The notes: generated by a model from the letters alone, not told the origin. Positions 46,301 through 54,946 are shown, counted from the first letter of the stretch. The stretch: 64,000 nt of DNA from Chitinophaga vietnamensis (GCF_902167635.1 NZ_CABHMS010000003.1:186001-250000), one strand, 5' to 3'. Translations and numbers: made by a program.

Positions 46301-47172
46301 CTTTGATGATGGTGCAATTACAAAGATCTATTGAAAAGGACCTCTGTATGCAAATCCCAAAAAATATCATCCAATCGCATTTGCGATTAGACAGAATAGC
46401 TTCAGCCTTATTCCAATTCATAGAAGGGAACCATGTAATTGATAGTAGTTCCTGGTATACCATCCCCATTCCCGTACCTTCTGCCAGCTACCGGATTTTC
46501 TGTTTCCATGATGCCGGAGGTTCTTCAAATTTGTTCTTTCCTCTCGCAGAATTTGTGGACAAGGATACAGAGCTGGTCTGTATTGACTTGCCCGGAAGAG
46601 CCAATAGCCCTCATAAAAAGATATATGAGCATATCAATGATCTTATCACAGATATGTTGCCTGTGATGGCGCCTTTATTTGATAAACCTTTTTTATTTAT
46701 TGGTCATAGCATGGGGGCGCTGGTGGCATTTGAACTCACCCGTGCCCTACGAAGGAATAACATGCCTCAACCTATAAAACTCATTACCTCTTCCATGCCA
46801 GCCGTAAGCAGGTATAGAATGCCGGATGCTTATACTGCCCTTGACGAAATGGAACTGGCAAAATTATTCCCCTACCTTGATAAATCAAGGATGTTGGACG
46901 ATGATTCCCGGCAGATGTTTTTAGAAGTACTCAGCAACGACCTGAGATTGATGAAGACTTATCAATACACGAACGATGATCCACTCGATATAGACATTAT
47001 TGCTATTTATGGATTGATGGATGATCGGGTAAATGAAGAAAATGCAGCACCCTGGTCTGAAGAAACGACAAAGAGTTTCCGCTTGGTGTCACGTCCCGGC
47101 GGGCACCAACTTACAGATGAGAACCTGGTATTTCTTGTTCCCCTGATCAATATTTCTTCGTATTCCCGGTAG
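43390..47172 (+). CDS. type I polyketide synthase, domains KS-AT-ACP-TE
   Basis: The 1,260-residue protein has one ketosynthase (about 16-440): C187 in VDTGCSASL, histidines in VEAHGTGTAVGDP and NIGHLEGAAG. The acyltransferase (about 535-870) has FPGQGSQWKGMG and S635 in GHSMGE; its specificity loop reads VASH (735-738), nearer to the methylmalonyl YASH than to the malonyl HAFH. An ACP with S971 in MGIDSLMM follows (about 930-1010), then a thioesterase (about 1020-1255) with S1107 in GHSMGA and the histidine in GGHQL. No KR, DH, ER or MT domain is present. One round would give an unreduced beta-keto acid. Confidence 0.93.
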   Translation: MNDMSEGNVFAPAAQKEPVAVIGMSCRFPGAANLEEFWDILYSGKDTVDAIPPDRWKMEDYFDPDPYADQKTNQQHASMLKGIHDFDPLFFDISPAEAIEISPSQKLMLELAWEAIEHTCIPLDHFRQGKTGVYIGSTWSDFEHFRRERNSSITAHSALGQSPNIIAGRISYKLGLTGPSLVVDTGCSASLVALHLACQALLDGSIDVAMVGGVNHLLDPVQYVFLSKFGGLSSSGRCNAFDSKADGFVRGEGGGIIILKKLSNAVKDENRVLALIRKTGVNNNGFNVSLPATSQEGQLRLLEDTYRDSGVDPSLVHYVEAHGTGTAVGDPVEATALGMFFRRGREQPLSIGSVKTNIGHLEGAAGIAGFIKVVLSMKHRVLPSNLHYHQPNPGILFDELMLTVQQKNSPWPVLDGETFKAGINSFGWGGTNAHAILEEYPAQTNVQREPPALNYYCLPLSARALGALNEYVEKYIRTITTCSDDSFVDICIATALVKPSFEYRALFAGRDRNEVLNNLKAFKENTGTAPLNDCISSGGRTVMVFPGQGSQWKGMGQELYRLEPVFRKVIDTCDEVFKIYSDWSLKELLLSDSERSNKSLEEINVIQPVLFAVELALAQWWLSIGIRPDAVVGHSMGEVAAAFIAGALDLEDAVRIIFMRSQLMRKVSGKGGGMLVTELSSTDAAGFILKYPELSIAAINSPRSTVLAGNQNLLGHVQSELESSGLFARPVKVDVASHSKHMDSLTEELSNTLQGIIPHPPSIPFYSTVMPGLVESADAAYWVKNLRHTVQFSPAIQQLISTGHTNFIEISPHPILVNAIRECAEAVDGRDIHCIPSLFRESPEQSSLYANLCLAYSYGCPVDWIKYYRTKTAPAIDLPSYPFQREHLELEDNSQLSKLWRPEKGHSERKVVIPSTPLAVNHKEQGQSPARLPQSQPEMQQLLAGKVASITRVPYSRIRLNITLKSMGIDSLMMVQLQRSIEKDLCMQIPKNIIQSHLRLDRIASALFQFIEGNHVIDSSSWYTIPIPVPSASYRIFCFHDAGGSSNLFFPLAEFVDKDTELVCIDLPGRANSPHKKIYEHINDLITDMLPVMAPLFDKPFLFIGHSMGALVAFELTRALRRNNMPQPIKLITSSMPAVSRYRMPDAYTALDEMELAKLFPYLDKSRMLDDDSRQMFLEVLSNDLRLMKTYQYTNDDPLDIDIIAIYGLMDDRVNEENAAPWSEETTKSFRLVSRPGGHQLTDENLVFLVPLINISSYSR

Positions 47173-47349
47173 TCGTATTTTACTAACTGCAAAGCTATTT
47201 CGTGGCGTAAGTGTAGTTTTACATGAAGAAGATGCATCTGTACATCTATCCTTGTTTAAGATCGATTAACAATGATAACCCTTAATCTGAGTGATCTTTT
47301 TTATGTTCCCTGAAAACATACCCCATAATCATCTGATAAAAATTATTTT

Positions 47350-47793
47350 ATGCAGGAGTTTATCAAAGAAAAAATTATCGGCGCCTGGCAGCTGCTGTCA
47401 TGGACATATAATAATGACAAAGGTGAAACGATTCATTACTTTGGAGAGAATGTTATGGGAATAATTATTTATGACCGAAGCGGTTATATGAATGCTCAGA
47501 TCATGAAGGCGTCACGTCCGCTTTTCAGTACTTCATCCCTTAACGCCGGAACCCCTGAGGAAACGTTTTCCGCATTCAGCGGCTATCTTGCTTATTATGG
47601 GAGGTATGTTGAAAATAAACCCGGAGAATTGGTGCATATTATCGAAGGTAGTCTCTTCCCTAATTGGATTGGTAATGGGCAAGTAAGGTATGTAAGCATT
47701 GAGGACGACCGGTTGACGATACGCACTCCCCCCATTTTGTCAAAAGACGGGGAGGTTGTCTTCCACCTTGCGTGGAGAAGGGTTTCATGCTAG
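47350..47793 (+). CDS. lipocalin-like domain protein of the polyketide cluster
   Basis: The 147-residue protein follows the Lipocalin_5 pattern: 'IIGAWQLLSWTYNNDKGETIHYFGENVMGIIIYDRSGYMNAQIM' and the C-terminal strand 'LTIRTPPILSKDGEVVFHLAWRR'. Proteins of this kind are frequent next to polyketide genes and can act as small-molecule binding or shaping proteins. No signal peptide is visible. It lies 177 bases after the PKS and is followed by a terminator. Confidence 0.75.
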   Translation: MQEFIKEKIIGAWQLLSWTYNNDKGETIHYFGENVMGIIIYDRSGYMNAQIMKASRPLFSTSSLNAGTPEETFSAFSGYLAYYGRYVENKPGELVHIIEGSLFPNWIGNGQVRYVSIEDDRLTIRTPPILSKDGEVVFHLAWRRVSC

Positions 47794-47826
47794 GCTTGTC
47801 GTCTGTATATGTAATTTGGTCTATAA

Positions 47827-47862
47827 AATCCCAACAGCAGATTGTGTTGTTGGGATTTTTTT
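47827..47862 (+). terminator. intrinsic terminator closing the polyketide cluster
   Basis: AATCCCAACA (47827-47836) pairs with TGTTGGGATT (47848-47857), followed by seven T. It marks the end of the BudA-SDR-PKS-lipocalin transcript. Confidence 0.85.
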
Positions 47863-48138
47863 AAATACAAATTTAAAATTTCCTCCTGCCAAGTAATGGC
47901 AATGTCATTTTTTTAAATCATATTTTATCCTGCTTGTATATAGTAAGGAATGCAAACATATTTTTTGTTAAAATAAAATAGCCTATTCTTATTAATTAAA
48001 AAAATGAAAAATAATTAGGAACTGCGTAACTTGATATTCTCAATCAAATAACCATAACTATATTTTCATAACCCTGTTCAACTCCAGAGATAACTATATT
48101 TTCAGGCTTCCCACAGTTGTTACTTTCAAAAGTGTATT
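47863..48138. other. very AT-rich spacer before the glycosyltransferase gene
   Basis: No gene is seen. The sequence contains long A and T runs, and near 47962 a box close to TAnnTTTG with one base too many. It should hold the promoter of the glycosyltransferase gene. Confidence 0.3.
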
Positions 48139-49512
48139 ATGAATATTGTCCATGTGCACCTTCAAGGGTTCTACCATCCTTCCGGCGGTATTCGTGACGG
48201 CATTGATACAGGCGGGCAAACACGCGTGGTGCACGAACTGGCGCGCGCGCAGGCGCAGCAAGGACATACAGTCACCGTTGTAACACGGCTGATCAACGAG
48301 GCTGTTTCGGGATCATTAGAATCAATGTTGCAAAGGCAAACGTATCAACAAGGAACTGATGCTCCTTATTTTATCCGTCGTATTTCATTCGGTGACAGCC
48401 TGAAATTTATCCGCAAAGAGGATATGTACCCGCTGGCCTCTTTAATTGCCGATGCTATCTTCAACACATTATCACAGGAACTTGAGAAAGTGGATATTTT
48501 AATAAGCCACTATGCAGATGCCGGCTTGACAGCCGAGTACTTAAAATACCTTTTGTATCAACAAAACGGACGTATTATTCCACATATCCATGTTCCGCAC
48601 TCCATGGGATATGCCAAACTCAAAAGTATGCCCGCATATAGTGCAGATGAAGGAACATCAGCATACAATTTCAATGACCGGATTGCGGCGGAGTCCTATA
48701 TCTATCGTCATGCAGATCTGTTAGCACACTCATCTCAAACCCAGGCAGAACTGGGACAGCGGTATCCCTACTGTGCTGCTACTACTCCTGTGTTGGTGGT
48801 CTGTCCTGGCTATAATAAAAGTGTGTTTTATATGTCGCCGCAATCCAAAGAGCAACGCATACAACAATTGAAAGCATCAGGTTTCACAGGTCTGGGGGCA
48901 GATGATTTTATTATTTGCATGGCTGCGCGATTTGTTCCGGAAAAAGGTTTTTCCCGTCTCATTAGTGCATTACCTTATATTTTGAAAGAGAAACCCCATA
49001 CCAAGGTGTTGATAATTGGAGGGAGTTATACCGCAGCGGAAAGAGCGCTGTTAACCGCATTGCAAACCCAAAGCAGAATGAATAATAGCGCGCACATCAT
49101 CAGCTGGCATAAAGGATTGCCACAGGAGAAGCTGGCCGCTGTTATGCGGAACATTGATGTATTTGTTGCTGCCCGACGCCATGAACCATTCGGGATGGCA
49201 TCACTGGAGGCGCTGGCATGTGGTGCATATTGCATAGCTGATAAGACCAGCGGAATAGTGGAAATGCTGCCTGATGGTATGATTACCGCTTGCAATACTG
49301 ATAATCCCCAAGCATTGGCACGAGCCATTATAAACGTTCCGGCACTACGTAGTGAAAATGTTTTTGAACCTGCACTTGCCAATTATACCTGGGATGTTAT
49401 CTGCCAGAAATTTGATGCAGCAATAAGCACCATCAATCCCAGGCAGCCTTACCCGGTTTCCACCATAGATTATTTAGTAAATAACAGCCACACGATTCAA
49501 TACGGCCCATAA
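48139..49512 (+). CDS. GT4-family glycosyltransferase, sucrose-phosphate-synthase-like
   Basis: The 457-residue GT-B protein has 'GGIRDGIDTGGQTRVVHELARAQAQQGHTVTVVTR' near the N-terminus, as in sucrose-phosphate-synthase-like enzymes, 'MAARFVPEKGFSRLISALPYI' at the nucleotide-sugar domain and the retaining GT4 motif E349-x7-E357 in HEPFGMASLE. It uses an activated sugar such as UDP- or ADP-glucose, but the acceptor is unknown. Its place after the polyketide cluster invites the idea that it glycosylates the product, but a terminator separates them. Confidence 0.85.
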   Translation: MNIVHVHLQGFYHPSGGIRDGIDTGGQTRVVHELARAQAQQGHTVTVVTRLINEAVSGSLESMLQRQTYQQGTDAPYFIRRISFGDSLKFIRKEDMYPLASLIADAIFNTLSQELEKVDILISHYADAGLTAEYLKYLLYQQNGRIIPHIHVPHSMGYAKLKSMPAYSADEGTSAYNFNDRIAAESYIYRHADLLAHSSQTQAELGQRYPYCAATTPVLVVCPGYNKSVFYMSPQSKEQRIQQLKASGFTGLGADDFIICMAARFVPEKGFSRLISALPYILKEKPHTKVLIIGGSYTAAERALLTALQTQSRMNNSAHIISWHKGLPQEKLAAVMRNIDVFVAARRHEPFGMASLEALACGAYCIADKTSGIVEMLPDGMITACNTDNPQALARAIINVPALRSENVFEPALANYTWDVICQKFDAAISTINPRQPYPVSTIDYLVNNSHTIQYGP

Positions 49513-49550
49513 AATTTCTATGCTAACAAATATTTATAGCTATCACTGAC

Positions 49551-49820
49551 TTGGCAATTCATTGTGCCATGCTACCTTCAGGCTGTATGCTGATCCGCAG
49601 GGATTTAATATTACAGGAAGTGAAAAAAGAAAAGCTGAATAGCAGTGCTTTCCGGCTGGAAGGTATAGATGGCCTATATCTGATAAGAATAATTACCCGC
49701 GAACGGATAATATATCAAAGCCAAGATTATATTACAAAAGTGATAGAAGTGTTTGAAATCACGGAGCACATTCATTTCGAAAATGCGCTCCGTAATTCTA
49801 CTCTTAATGTTCCGTCCTAA
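49551..49820 (+). pseudogene. remnant of a T9SS type A sorting domain
   Basis: An 89-codon frame starting at TTG has no signal peptide and ends abruptly. Its middle (VKKEKLNSSAFRLEGIDGLY, then LIRIITRERIIYQSQ) aligns by eye with the C-terminal sorting domain of the T9SS protein at 39360 (VQREQLKSNGFRIINQTLKG, then IYIVEVVTKERQVYIGK). It seems to be the decayed tail of another secreted protein gene. A short reading from ATG 49569 is also possible. Confidence 0.5.
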
Positions 49821-49931
49821 AATAGCTATGCAAAAAAAGTTAAACGCATTAAACTAACCGCACTGCAAGATGATTTCAATATGCTGACTTATCTTTAATT
49901 TAACTGTTTCACGCCAAAATCCAATTCCACA

Positions 49932-50975
49932 ATGATTAAAACAAAGGCATATGCCGCACAAAGCGCGAACGTACCTTTAACACCATTTGAATTTGAACGA
50001 AGACCTGTTGGAGATCACGACATTCTGATTGAAATACTTTACTGTGGTGTATGTCATACAGATATTCATGCTGTGCGCAATGACTGGGGAGGCACCATGT
50101 ACCCTATTGTTCCCGGGCATGAAATAATAGGGCGCGTTATTCAGACAGGTAAGGCTGTAACCAGGTTTAAGATAAACGATATTTCCGGGGCCGGTTATTT
50201 GTACGACTCCTGCCGGCATTGTTATCAATGTGCCCACGACGCCGAACAGTATTGCGAAAACGGCATAACACCTATTATGGGCGGACAGGAAAGGGAAACC
50301 GGAGCGCCTTTATATGGTGGATATGCCTCCAAGCTGGTAATAGATGAACGCTATGCGGTAAAGGTACCTGCTGCACTTCCATTGGCTGCTGCTGCCCCTT
50401 TATTATGCGCCGGTATAACTACATATTCCCCCCTTAAATACATCAAGGCCGGGCCGGGGCATAAAATTGGTATCGCAGGTTTAGGAGGCCTCGGGCATAT
50501 GGCGGTAAAATTCGCCAAAGCACTGGGAGCAGAAGTAACAGTTTTAAGTACCTCAACCGCTAAAGAACAAGATGCGGAAAAATTAGGTGCGGACCATTTT
50601 GTGTGGTTGTCAGACCTGGAAGCAATTAAAACATTATATGGACATTTTGATTTTATTATTGATACAATATCAGCGCCGCATGACTATAACATTTATGTGA
50701 ACCTGCTTAAAGTAAATGGTTCTTTAATACTTGTAGGTTTGCCAGGTACCCCTTTGCAGTTGGATGTTTCGGGGCTTATCTTTAAAAGGCGAAGCATAAG
50801 CGGTTCTTTAATTGGCAGCATCCATGAAACCCAGGAAATGCTGGAATTTTGCGCAGAAAAAAATATTGTAGCTGATATAGAGATTATTCCTGTCAGCCGT
50901 ATCAATGAAGCCTACGAACGGATGATCAAAGGGGATATAAAATATAGATTTGTGATTGATATGGCGACCTTGTGA
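49932..50975 (+). CDS. zinc-dependent alcohol dehydrogenase, cinnamyl-alcohol-dehydrogenase type
   Basis: The 347-residue protein has catalytic zinc ligands C41 (GVCHTD), H63 with E64 (PGHE) and C159, structural zinc cysteines C94, C97, C100 and C108, and a nucleotide-binding loop GIAGLGGLGHMA. The pattern matches the NADP-dependent YahK/CAD group, which reduces aldehydes to alcohols. It may reduce an aldehyde or ketone from the nearby polyketide cluster, but a separate housekeeping role is as likely. It converges on the ABC transporter gene with a gap of 14 bases. Confidence 0.93.
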   Translation: MIKTKAYAAQSANVPLTPFEFERRPVGDHDILIEILYCGVCHTDIHAVRNDWGGTMYPIVPGHEIIGRVIQTGKAVTRFKINDISGAGYLYDSCRHCYQCAHDAEQYCENGITPIMGGQERETGAPLYGGYASKLVIDERYAVKVPAALPLAAAAPLLCAGITTYSPLKYIKAGPGHKIGIAGLGGLGHMAVKFAKALGAEVTVLSTSTAKEQDAEKLGADHFVWLSDLEAIKTLYGHFDFIIDTISAPHDYNIYVNLLKVNGSLILVGLPGTPLQLDVSGLIFKRRSISGSLIGSIHETQEMLEFCAEKNIVADIEIIPVSRINEAYERMIKGDIKYRFVIDMATL

Positions 50976-50989
50976 AGACTGTATACCGG

Positions 50990-52603
50990 TCATGCTACAA
51001 TGATGGTACGATTTTCTTTTAGCTGGTCTAAAAAAACGTCTATTTTCTCCCGTATTTTGTCATCAAAACTCTTCGGCAGGTCGTCGATCAGTATAATTTT
51101 TTTATCGCTCAATAATGCTCTTGCAACCAGTAGTTTTTTATACTGCGAACCGGATAAGTGGCTTGCATTTTCCCCGATTCCGGTATCCAGGTCAATGATA
51201 TCATTACTATTGTCATTTGAAAAATGAAGTGATCGTAATAATTCCACTGCTCTTTGCCGTGCACCGGCATCAGTTTTCAGAAAAAGACATTTTGAAATGG
51301 TGTTGCCATATAATGGAGCTTTATCGGAAATAAATGCAATATGATGCCGGAAAGATTTTTTTAATAAACCTTTGGCATCACTGCCATCAAATAGTATGGA
51401 TCCGCTATCGGGGGTGTAAATACCCAGTATTAATTTCAGAATAGTGCTTTTGTAATTGCCATGAAGTTGATTTATTGCTCCTGGCCCGCATTGAAAATTC
51501 AGGTTATTTAAAATGGTTTCCCTGTCGGAGTAGCTAAACGACACATCCCTGAATTCAATGATGCCTTTTACTGGTTGATATTCCATCTTATCTTCCCCAT
51601 ACTCTTCCAGTGGAAGATTAAGGATGGAATAAATTTTTAAAAAAGCTATGTTGCCTGCCTGCCAAATGCTACTCACTCCTAAAAATCGTTTGTATGTAGG
51701 AAACATTAAAATAACAAGGATGATGAATGGAATAAACATACGTGCCGGATCCGGGTTATTTTGCCCTGCGGTGTATGGCATATGGCCAATAAAAATCAGC
51801 AAAAGCGAAAAGAATAAAAATGCCGGTACGATGGCTTTGTTAAAGCTGTTCAGCAATAAAAACCGCCTGCTGGTATGCTCCAGTTTTTCCATTTTCCTTT
51901 TATAGCTTTTTATTACAGCATACTCCTGGTTGTAAGCCTTAACAGTAGTTAATGCCTGTAAAGCGCCAAGTACAAAATGCAAATTGGAAGAAAGCATATC
52001 CCTGCGTTGGGATTGTATATGGCGGAGTTTTCTGTTAATGCTATTCAAAAGCAGAAAGCCGGCTATCAGTGTTGCTATTGTTGTGAGCGTTGTTGTTGTA
52101 TTAATACTTAGTAAAAAAGCTAATGAAATCAACATAAATATGCAATCGGATATGAAACGAAAAATACCTTTAGAAACATACTTACGAATGCTGGCCATGT
52201 CGCCACTGTAGCGGAGCAGGTATTTGCCCACCGGTTTTTGTATAAAATCCTTTGTATCCATCCGCACCTGGTGACGAAACAATTTTTTTTGCAGCGATAG
52301 CGAGATTGTTAGCGCTATCATTTCAGAATAATAGGTTTCCAAGAAGTGTAAAATCAGCTTACATATAATTACAGCTCCAAAAACAGGAAAAAAAATAGTT
52401 GGATGATGCGGCAGTTCAATATGCAACTGATGTAATAACCGGCTCTTGTTTGAATGGTGCTGACTGAGCATCTCGTAGTATACCCCTATGCTAAGCGAAA
52501 GCAGTACAGTGATGCAACTGTTAATTACACCCAGTAGCACAATCGCAAAACATGCGATTACTCTTCGCTTAAAGTGGCTCTTGATGATATCCCAATGTTT
52601 CAT
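50990..52603 (-). CDS. ABC transporter with degenerate, truncated ATPase domain
   Basis: The 537-residue protein has a six-span exporter domain (about 15-320) and an ATPase domain (about 345-537). The Walker A region is altered to LHGNYKST: K385 and S386 are kept but the glycine before K is Y384. The signature is LSGSQ (483-487) and Walker B is IILIDD with D508 where glutamate is expected. The chain stops right at 'NRTIIVA', just before the H-loop histidine. ATP hydrolysis is doubtful. It lies 18 bases after the P-loop gene in one operon. Confidence 0.8.
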   Translation of the reverse strand: MKHWDIIKSHFKRRVIACFAIVLLGVINSCITVLLSLSIGVYYEMLSQHHSNKSRLLHQLHIELPHHPTIFFPVFGAVIICKLILHFLETYYSEMIALTISLSLQKKLFRHQVRMDTKDFIQKPVGKYLLRYSGDMASIRKYVSKGIFRFISDCIFMLISLAFLLSINTTTTLTTIATLIAGFLLLNSINRKLRHIQSQRRDMLSSNLHFVLGALQALTTVKAYNQEYAVIKSYKRKMEKLEHTSRRFLLLNSFNKAIVPAFLFFSLLLIFIGHMPYTAGQNNPDPARMFIPFIILVILMFPTYKRFLGVSSIWQAGNIAFLKIYSILNLPLEEYGEDKMEYQPVKGIIEFRDVSFSYSDRETILNNLNFQCGPGAINQLHGNYKSTILKLILGIYTPDSGSILFDGSDAKGLLKKSFRHHIAFISDKAPLYGNTISKCLFLKTDAGARQRAVELLRSLHFSNDNSNDIIDLDTGIGENASHLSGSQYKKLLVARALLSDKKIILIDDLPKSFDDKIREKIDVFLDQLKENRTIIVA

Positions 52604-52621
52604 TGAGCATTTATTATTACA

Positions 52622-53668
52622 CTATGCATATTTCACCATAGGCCATTTGAACAGGTGGTTAAACTTCCCTTCCATCCATTCTGCAATTGTTACTACCGGT
52701 ATTTGTGTTTGCCCTTTTACTTCTTTTACAAGCAATGGACTTGCAGTAAATAAGCCACTCAGTGCTGTAGGGTAAATATCTATTTGTTTGAGTGTGTCAA
52801 TTCCATATAAAGCACTCAAACTATCGCAACAGGAAAATATAACCTGACCAATCAGCGACATAAAGTGTTTATTTTCCAGCAACATTTTGGTTTCACGCTG
52901 CAAAATGCCATCAGCAATTTCCACCACCACATGTTCAGCGCCATCTGTCATTACATCTTGCATAAGAGATTCAAACAGGTCAAGCAATTCCTGTTCGGGG
53001 CACATATAGGTAGACGGGAACCCGAAATCGGAGAAATCGGCAGTTATATCCGCTCCACAATCATAAACCATATCCCTGTCTTTTGTATAAACGGTTCCAG
53101 TAAGTTTTATAAATGCGACTTTGTGCCCTTGGGTTTTCAATCCCCTGACTATGTAAGCTGCGGTGGTAGTTTTGCCGCTGTCCATTGAAGATCCTATTGA
53201 AAGAATAATATTACTTCTTTTTGTTGCTATGCCGCTGAAAGGAATGAGTGACCTGCTAATCTTCCTGGTATTAACTATGTTTCCCATCTGGTTGGTCACA
53301 TAACCAACTATTCTAAGCACGGTGGGGCCCACGTCACTAAAAGAATCGTGCATGCTTTCAACAACTCCAATGGTTCCACCGGCGCCAAGTATATGAAAAG
53401 TATCCCGGCAATCAGCTGGCACATATCCTTCAAATTGAGCAGAAGCATAGCGTGTACCAAAAGCTCCCATAATCAGGTCGCCCGGCAGGATGAGAACATT
53501 TAGTTTATCATCAGCCTGAACCCGTTTATGTTTGCCAATAGAAATGATTTCAAAAATGGCCACGTCCCCAACCTGCGGAATATAATAGTTGATTTTTGAT
53601 TTATTGATTGTGCACCTTTCCAGATCAACATTTTTACAAATAATTGTTTTCTTGATTCTTGTATGCAT
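52622..53668 (-). CDS. P-loop NTPase of unknown role (MobB/DUF1611-like)
   Basis: The 348-residue protein has an N-terminal beta-rich part (about 20-145, 'QVGDVAIFEIISIGKHKRVQ') and a P-loop domain with SIGSSMDSGKTTTA (G159 to T168), in the style of MobB, DUF1611 or dethiobiotin synthetase proteins. The cysteines 'FSCCDSLSALYG' lie further on. No substrate can be named. It is in the middle of a three-gene operon between an outer-membrane protein and a degenerate ABC transporter. Confidence 0.6.
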   Translation of the reverse strand: MHTRIKKTIICKNVDLERCTINKSKINYYIPQVGDVAIFEIISIGKHKRVQADDKLNVLILPGDLIMGAFGTRYASAQFEGYVPADCRDTFHILGAGGTIGVVESMHDSFSDVGPTVLRIVGYVTNQMGNIVNTRKISRSLIPFSGIATKRSNIILSIGSSMDSGKTTTAAYIVRGLKTQGHKVAFIKLTGTVYTKDRDMVYDCGADITADFSDFGFPSTYMCPEQELLDLFESLMQDVMTDGAEHVVVEIADGILQRETKMLLENKHFMSLIGQVIFSCCDSLSALYGIDTLKQIDIYPTALSGLFTASPLLVKEVKGQTQIPVVTIAEWMEGKFNHLFKWPMVKYA

Positions 53669-53708
53669 AGCGGCAATTTTATAGTCAGCAGATTAAAAGA
53701 CTTTAGCA

Positions 53709-54473
53709 TTAGTCTTTACCAAATACAAATTGAATTGAAAGCCCGATTGCATTAAAATTGTCATAGGCTTTTGAAATTTTACCTGTAGCTGGATTTACAA
53801 CATTGATATTCCGGTTAGGGGCAGTGAACAGATTGAACTCCTGTTGGTTTATATAAAATAAACTCAGTCTGACATGTTCGCTAATTTTAGAATTGAGTGT
53901 TATAAATAATCTCCCCCTGTGAAAACCATCGGGTGTTTGTGAAGCAATGGGCTTTCCGGCTTCATCGTAGTATTGTACTCCTGTGCCCCCCACATTATAA
54001 TATAGCCAGTATGAGACAGAGGGTCGTAAACGCGGCGCAGAAAAACGTTTCCTTAAACTCAGACCATTAATGAAGATGATTCTTTGAGAATAGCGATGCT
54101 CGTTTTTATCATGAACTTCAAACTGAAGGCTATGTTCTGCTTTTAACATTTTATCAAGATTGTAGTCGAAAGTTCCTCTCAGATAAATCCTGTTTCGCCA
54201 TGATCGGTTGCTATCAGGAATATAGTTTACCTGGTCACCCGCACGTAGCGAAAAGTTCCTGCTTATTTTATAGTTTAAACCAAAATGTGTTTGAGCAAAA
54301 TTGAGCTGGAAATTATTGGCAGGGGAAAATGAGCCTAATTCGCTTATATGAAGGTCTGTTTTTTTACCTAATGAAATTTTTGCGCTAATTGAATTCCAGT
54401 TCTGCAGATCATTTTTTTGTGCAACTGCTACCAGGCCGATGCTGAAAATCAGAAAGAAAATGCAAACTTTCAT
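53709..54473 (-). CDS. DUF2490-type outer-membrane beta-barrel protein
   Basis: The 254-residue protein has a signal peptide (MKVCIFFLIFSIGLVAVAQK) and a row of amphipathic strands. 'DLQNWNSISAKISLGKKTDLHISELGSF', 'YRINKISRNFSLRAG'-like strands and the C-terminal 'FNAIGLSIQFVFGKD' fit DUF2490 barrels. Such proteins are thought to be porins. It is the first gene of the operon with the P-loop protein and the ABC transporter; an outer-membrane exit for whatever the pump moves is possible. Confidence 0.72.
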   Translation of the reverse strand: MKVCIFFLIFSIGLVAVAQKNDLQNWNSISAKISLGKKTDLHISELGSFSPANNFQLNFAQTHFGLNYKISRNFSLRAGDQVNYIPDSNRSWRNRIYLRGTFDYNLDKMLKAEHSLQFEVHDKNEHRYSQRIIFINGLSLRKRFSAPRLRPSVSYWLYYNVGGTGVQYYDEAGKPIASQTPDGFHRGRLFITLNSKISEHVRLSLFYINQQEFNLFTAPNRNINVVNPATGKISKAYDNFNAIGLSIQFVFGKD

Positions 54474-54946
54474 AAAGAAATTAATTTTCTAAAAATGCTT
54501 GGGATTGATACTCGTAGCAACTGACTGTTAGTATTTTGCTATTCTGGTATAATCCTATATTAGGAAGACATCAAACTTCCTATTGTTCCTACTACTATAT
54601 ATTTTTTCTGTTTTTTTTAACATTATGAAGGGGGAGCCTGTGATAAAATAGGTGTTTGAAGAAGTAGTGAGAGGGATATATAATATGATCCTCCCATGAG
54701 CCCATTATTACGGCCGGGCTAATCAAGGAAGTGCGAGATATTTTAAATGGCCGAAAAAGAAAGTTCCCCTCAAAGCAAACGGCAAAGGAAGAACTGCTGC
54801 TAAGAGGATATTTGATATGCAAACAATATGGTGGAAAAATAACCGGTGTCTGAAAATGAGGAAAGTTTCGAATTTTCGGAGCTTTCCAATCTGGTGCCCT
54901 GAAAGGAAAAATGAAACGGCGCAGCTGTTGTTTCTCAGTGTAACGT
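54474..54946. other. 473-base gap with no gene recognised
   Basis: No convincing gene or repeat. It holds the promoter for the DUF2490 operon on the minus strand. No exact TAnnTTTG box was found on that strand near the start. Confidence 0.35.
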
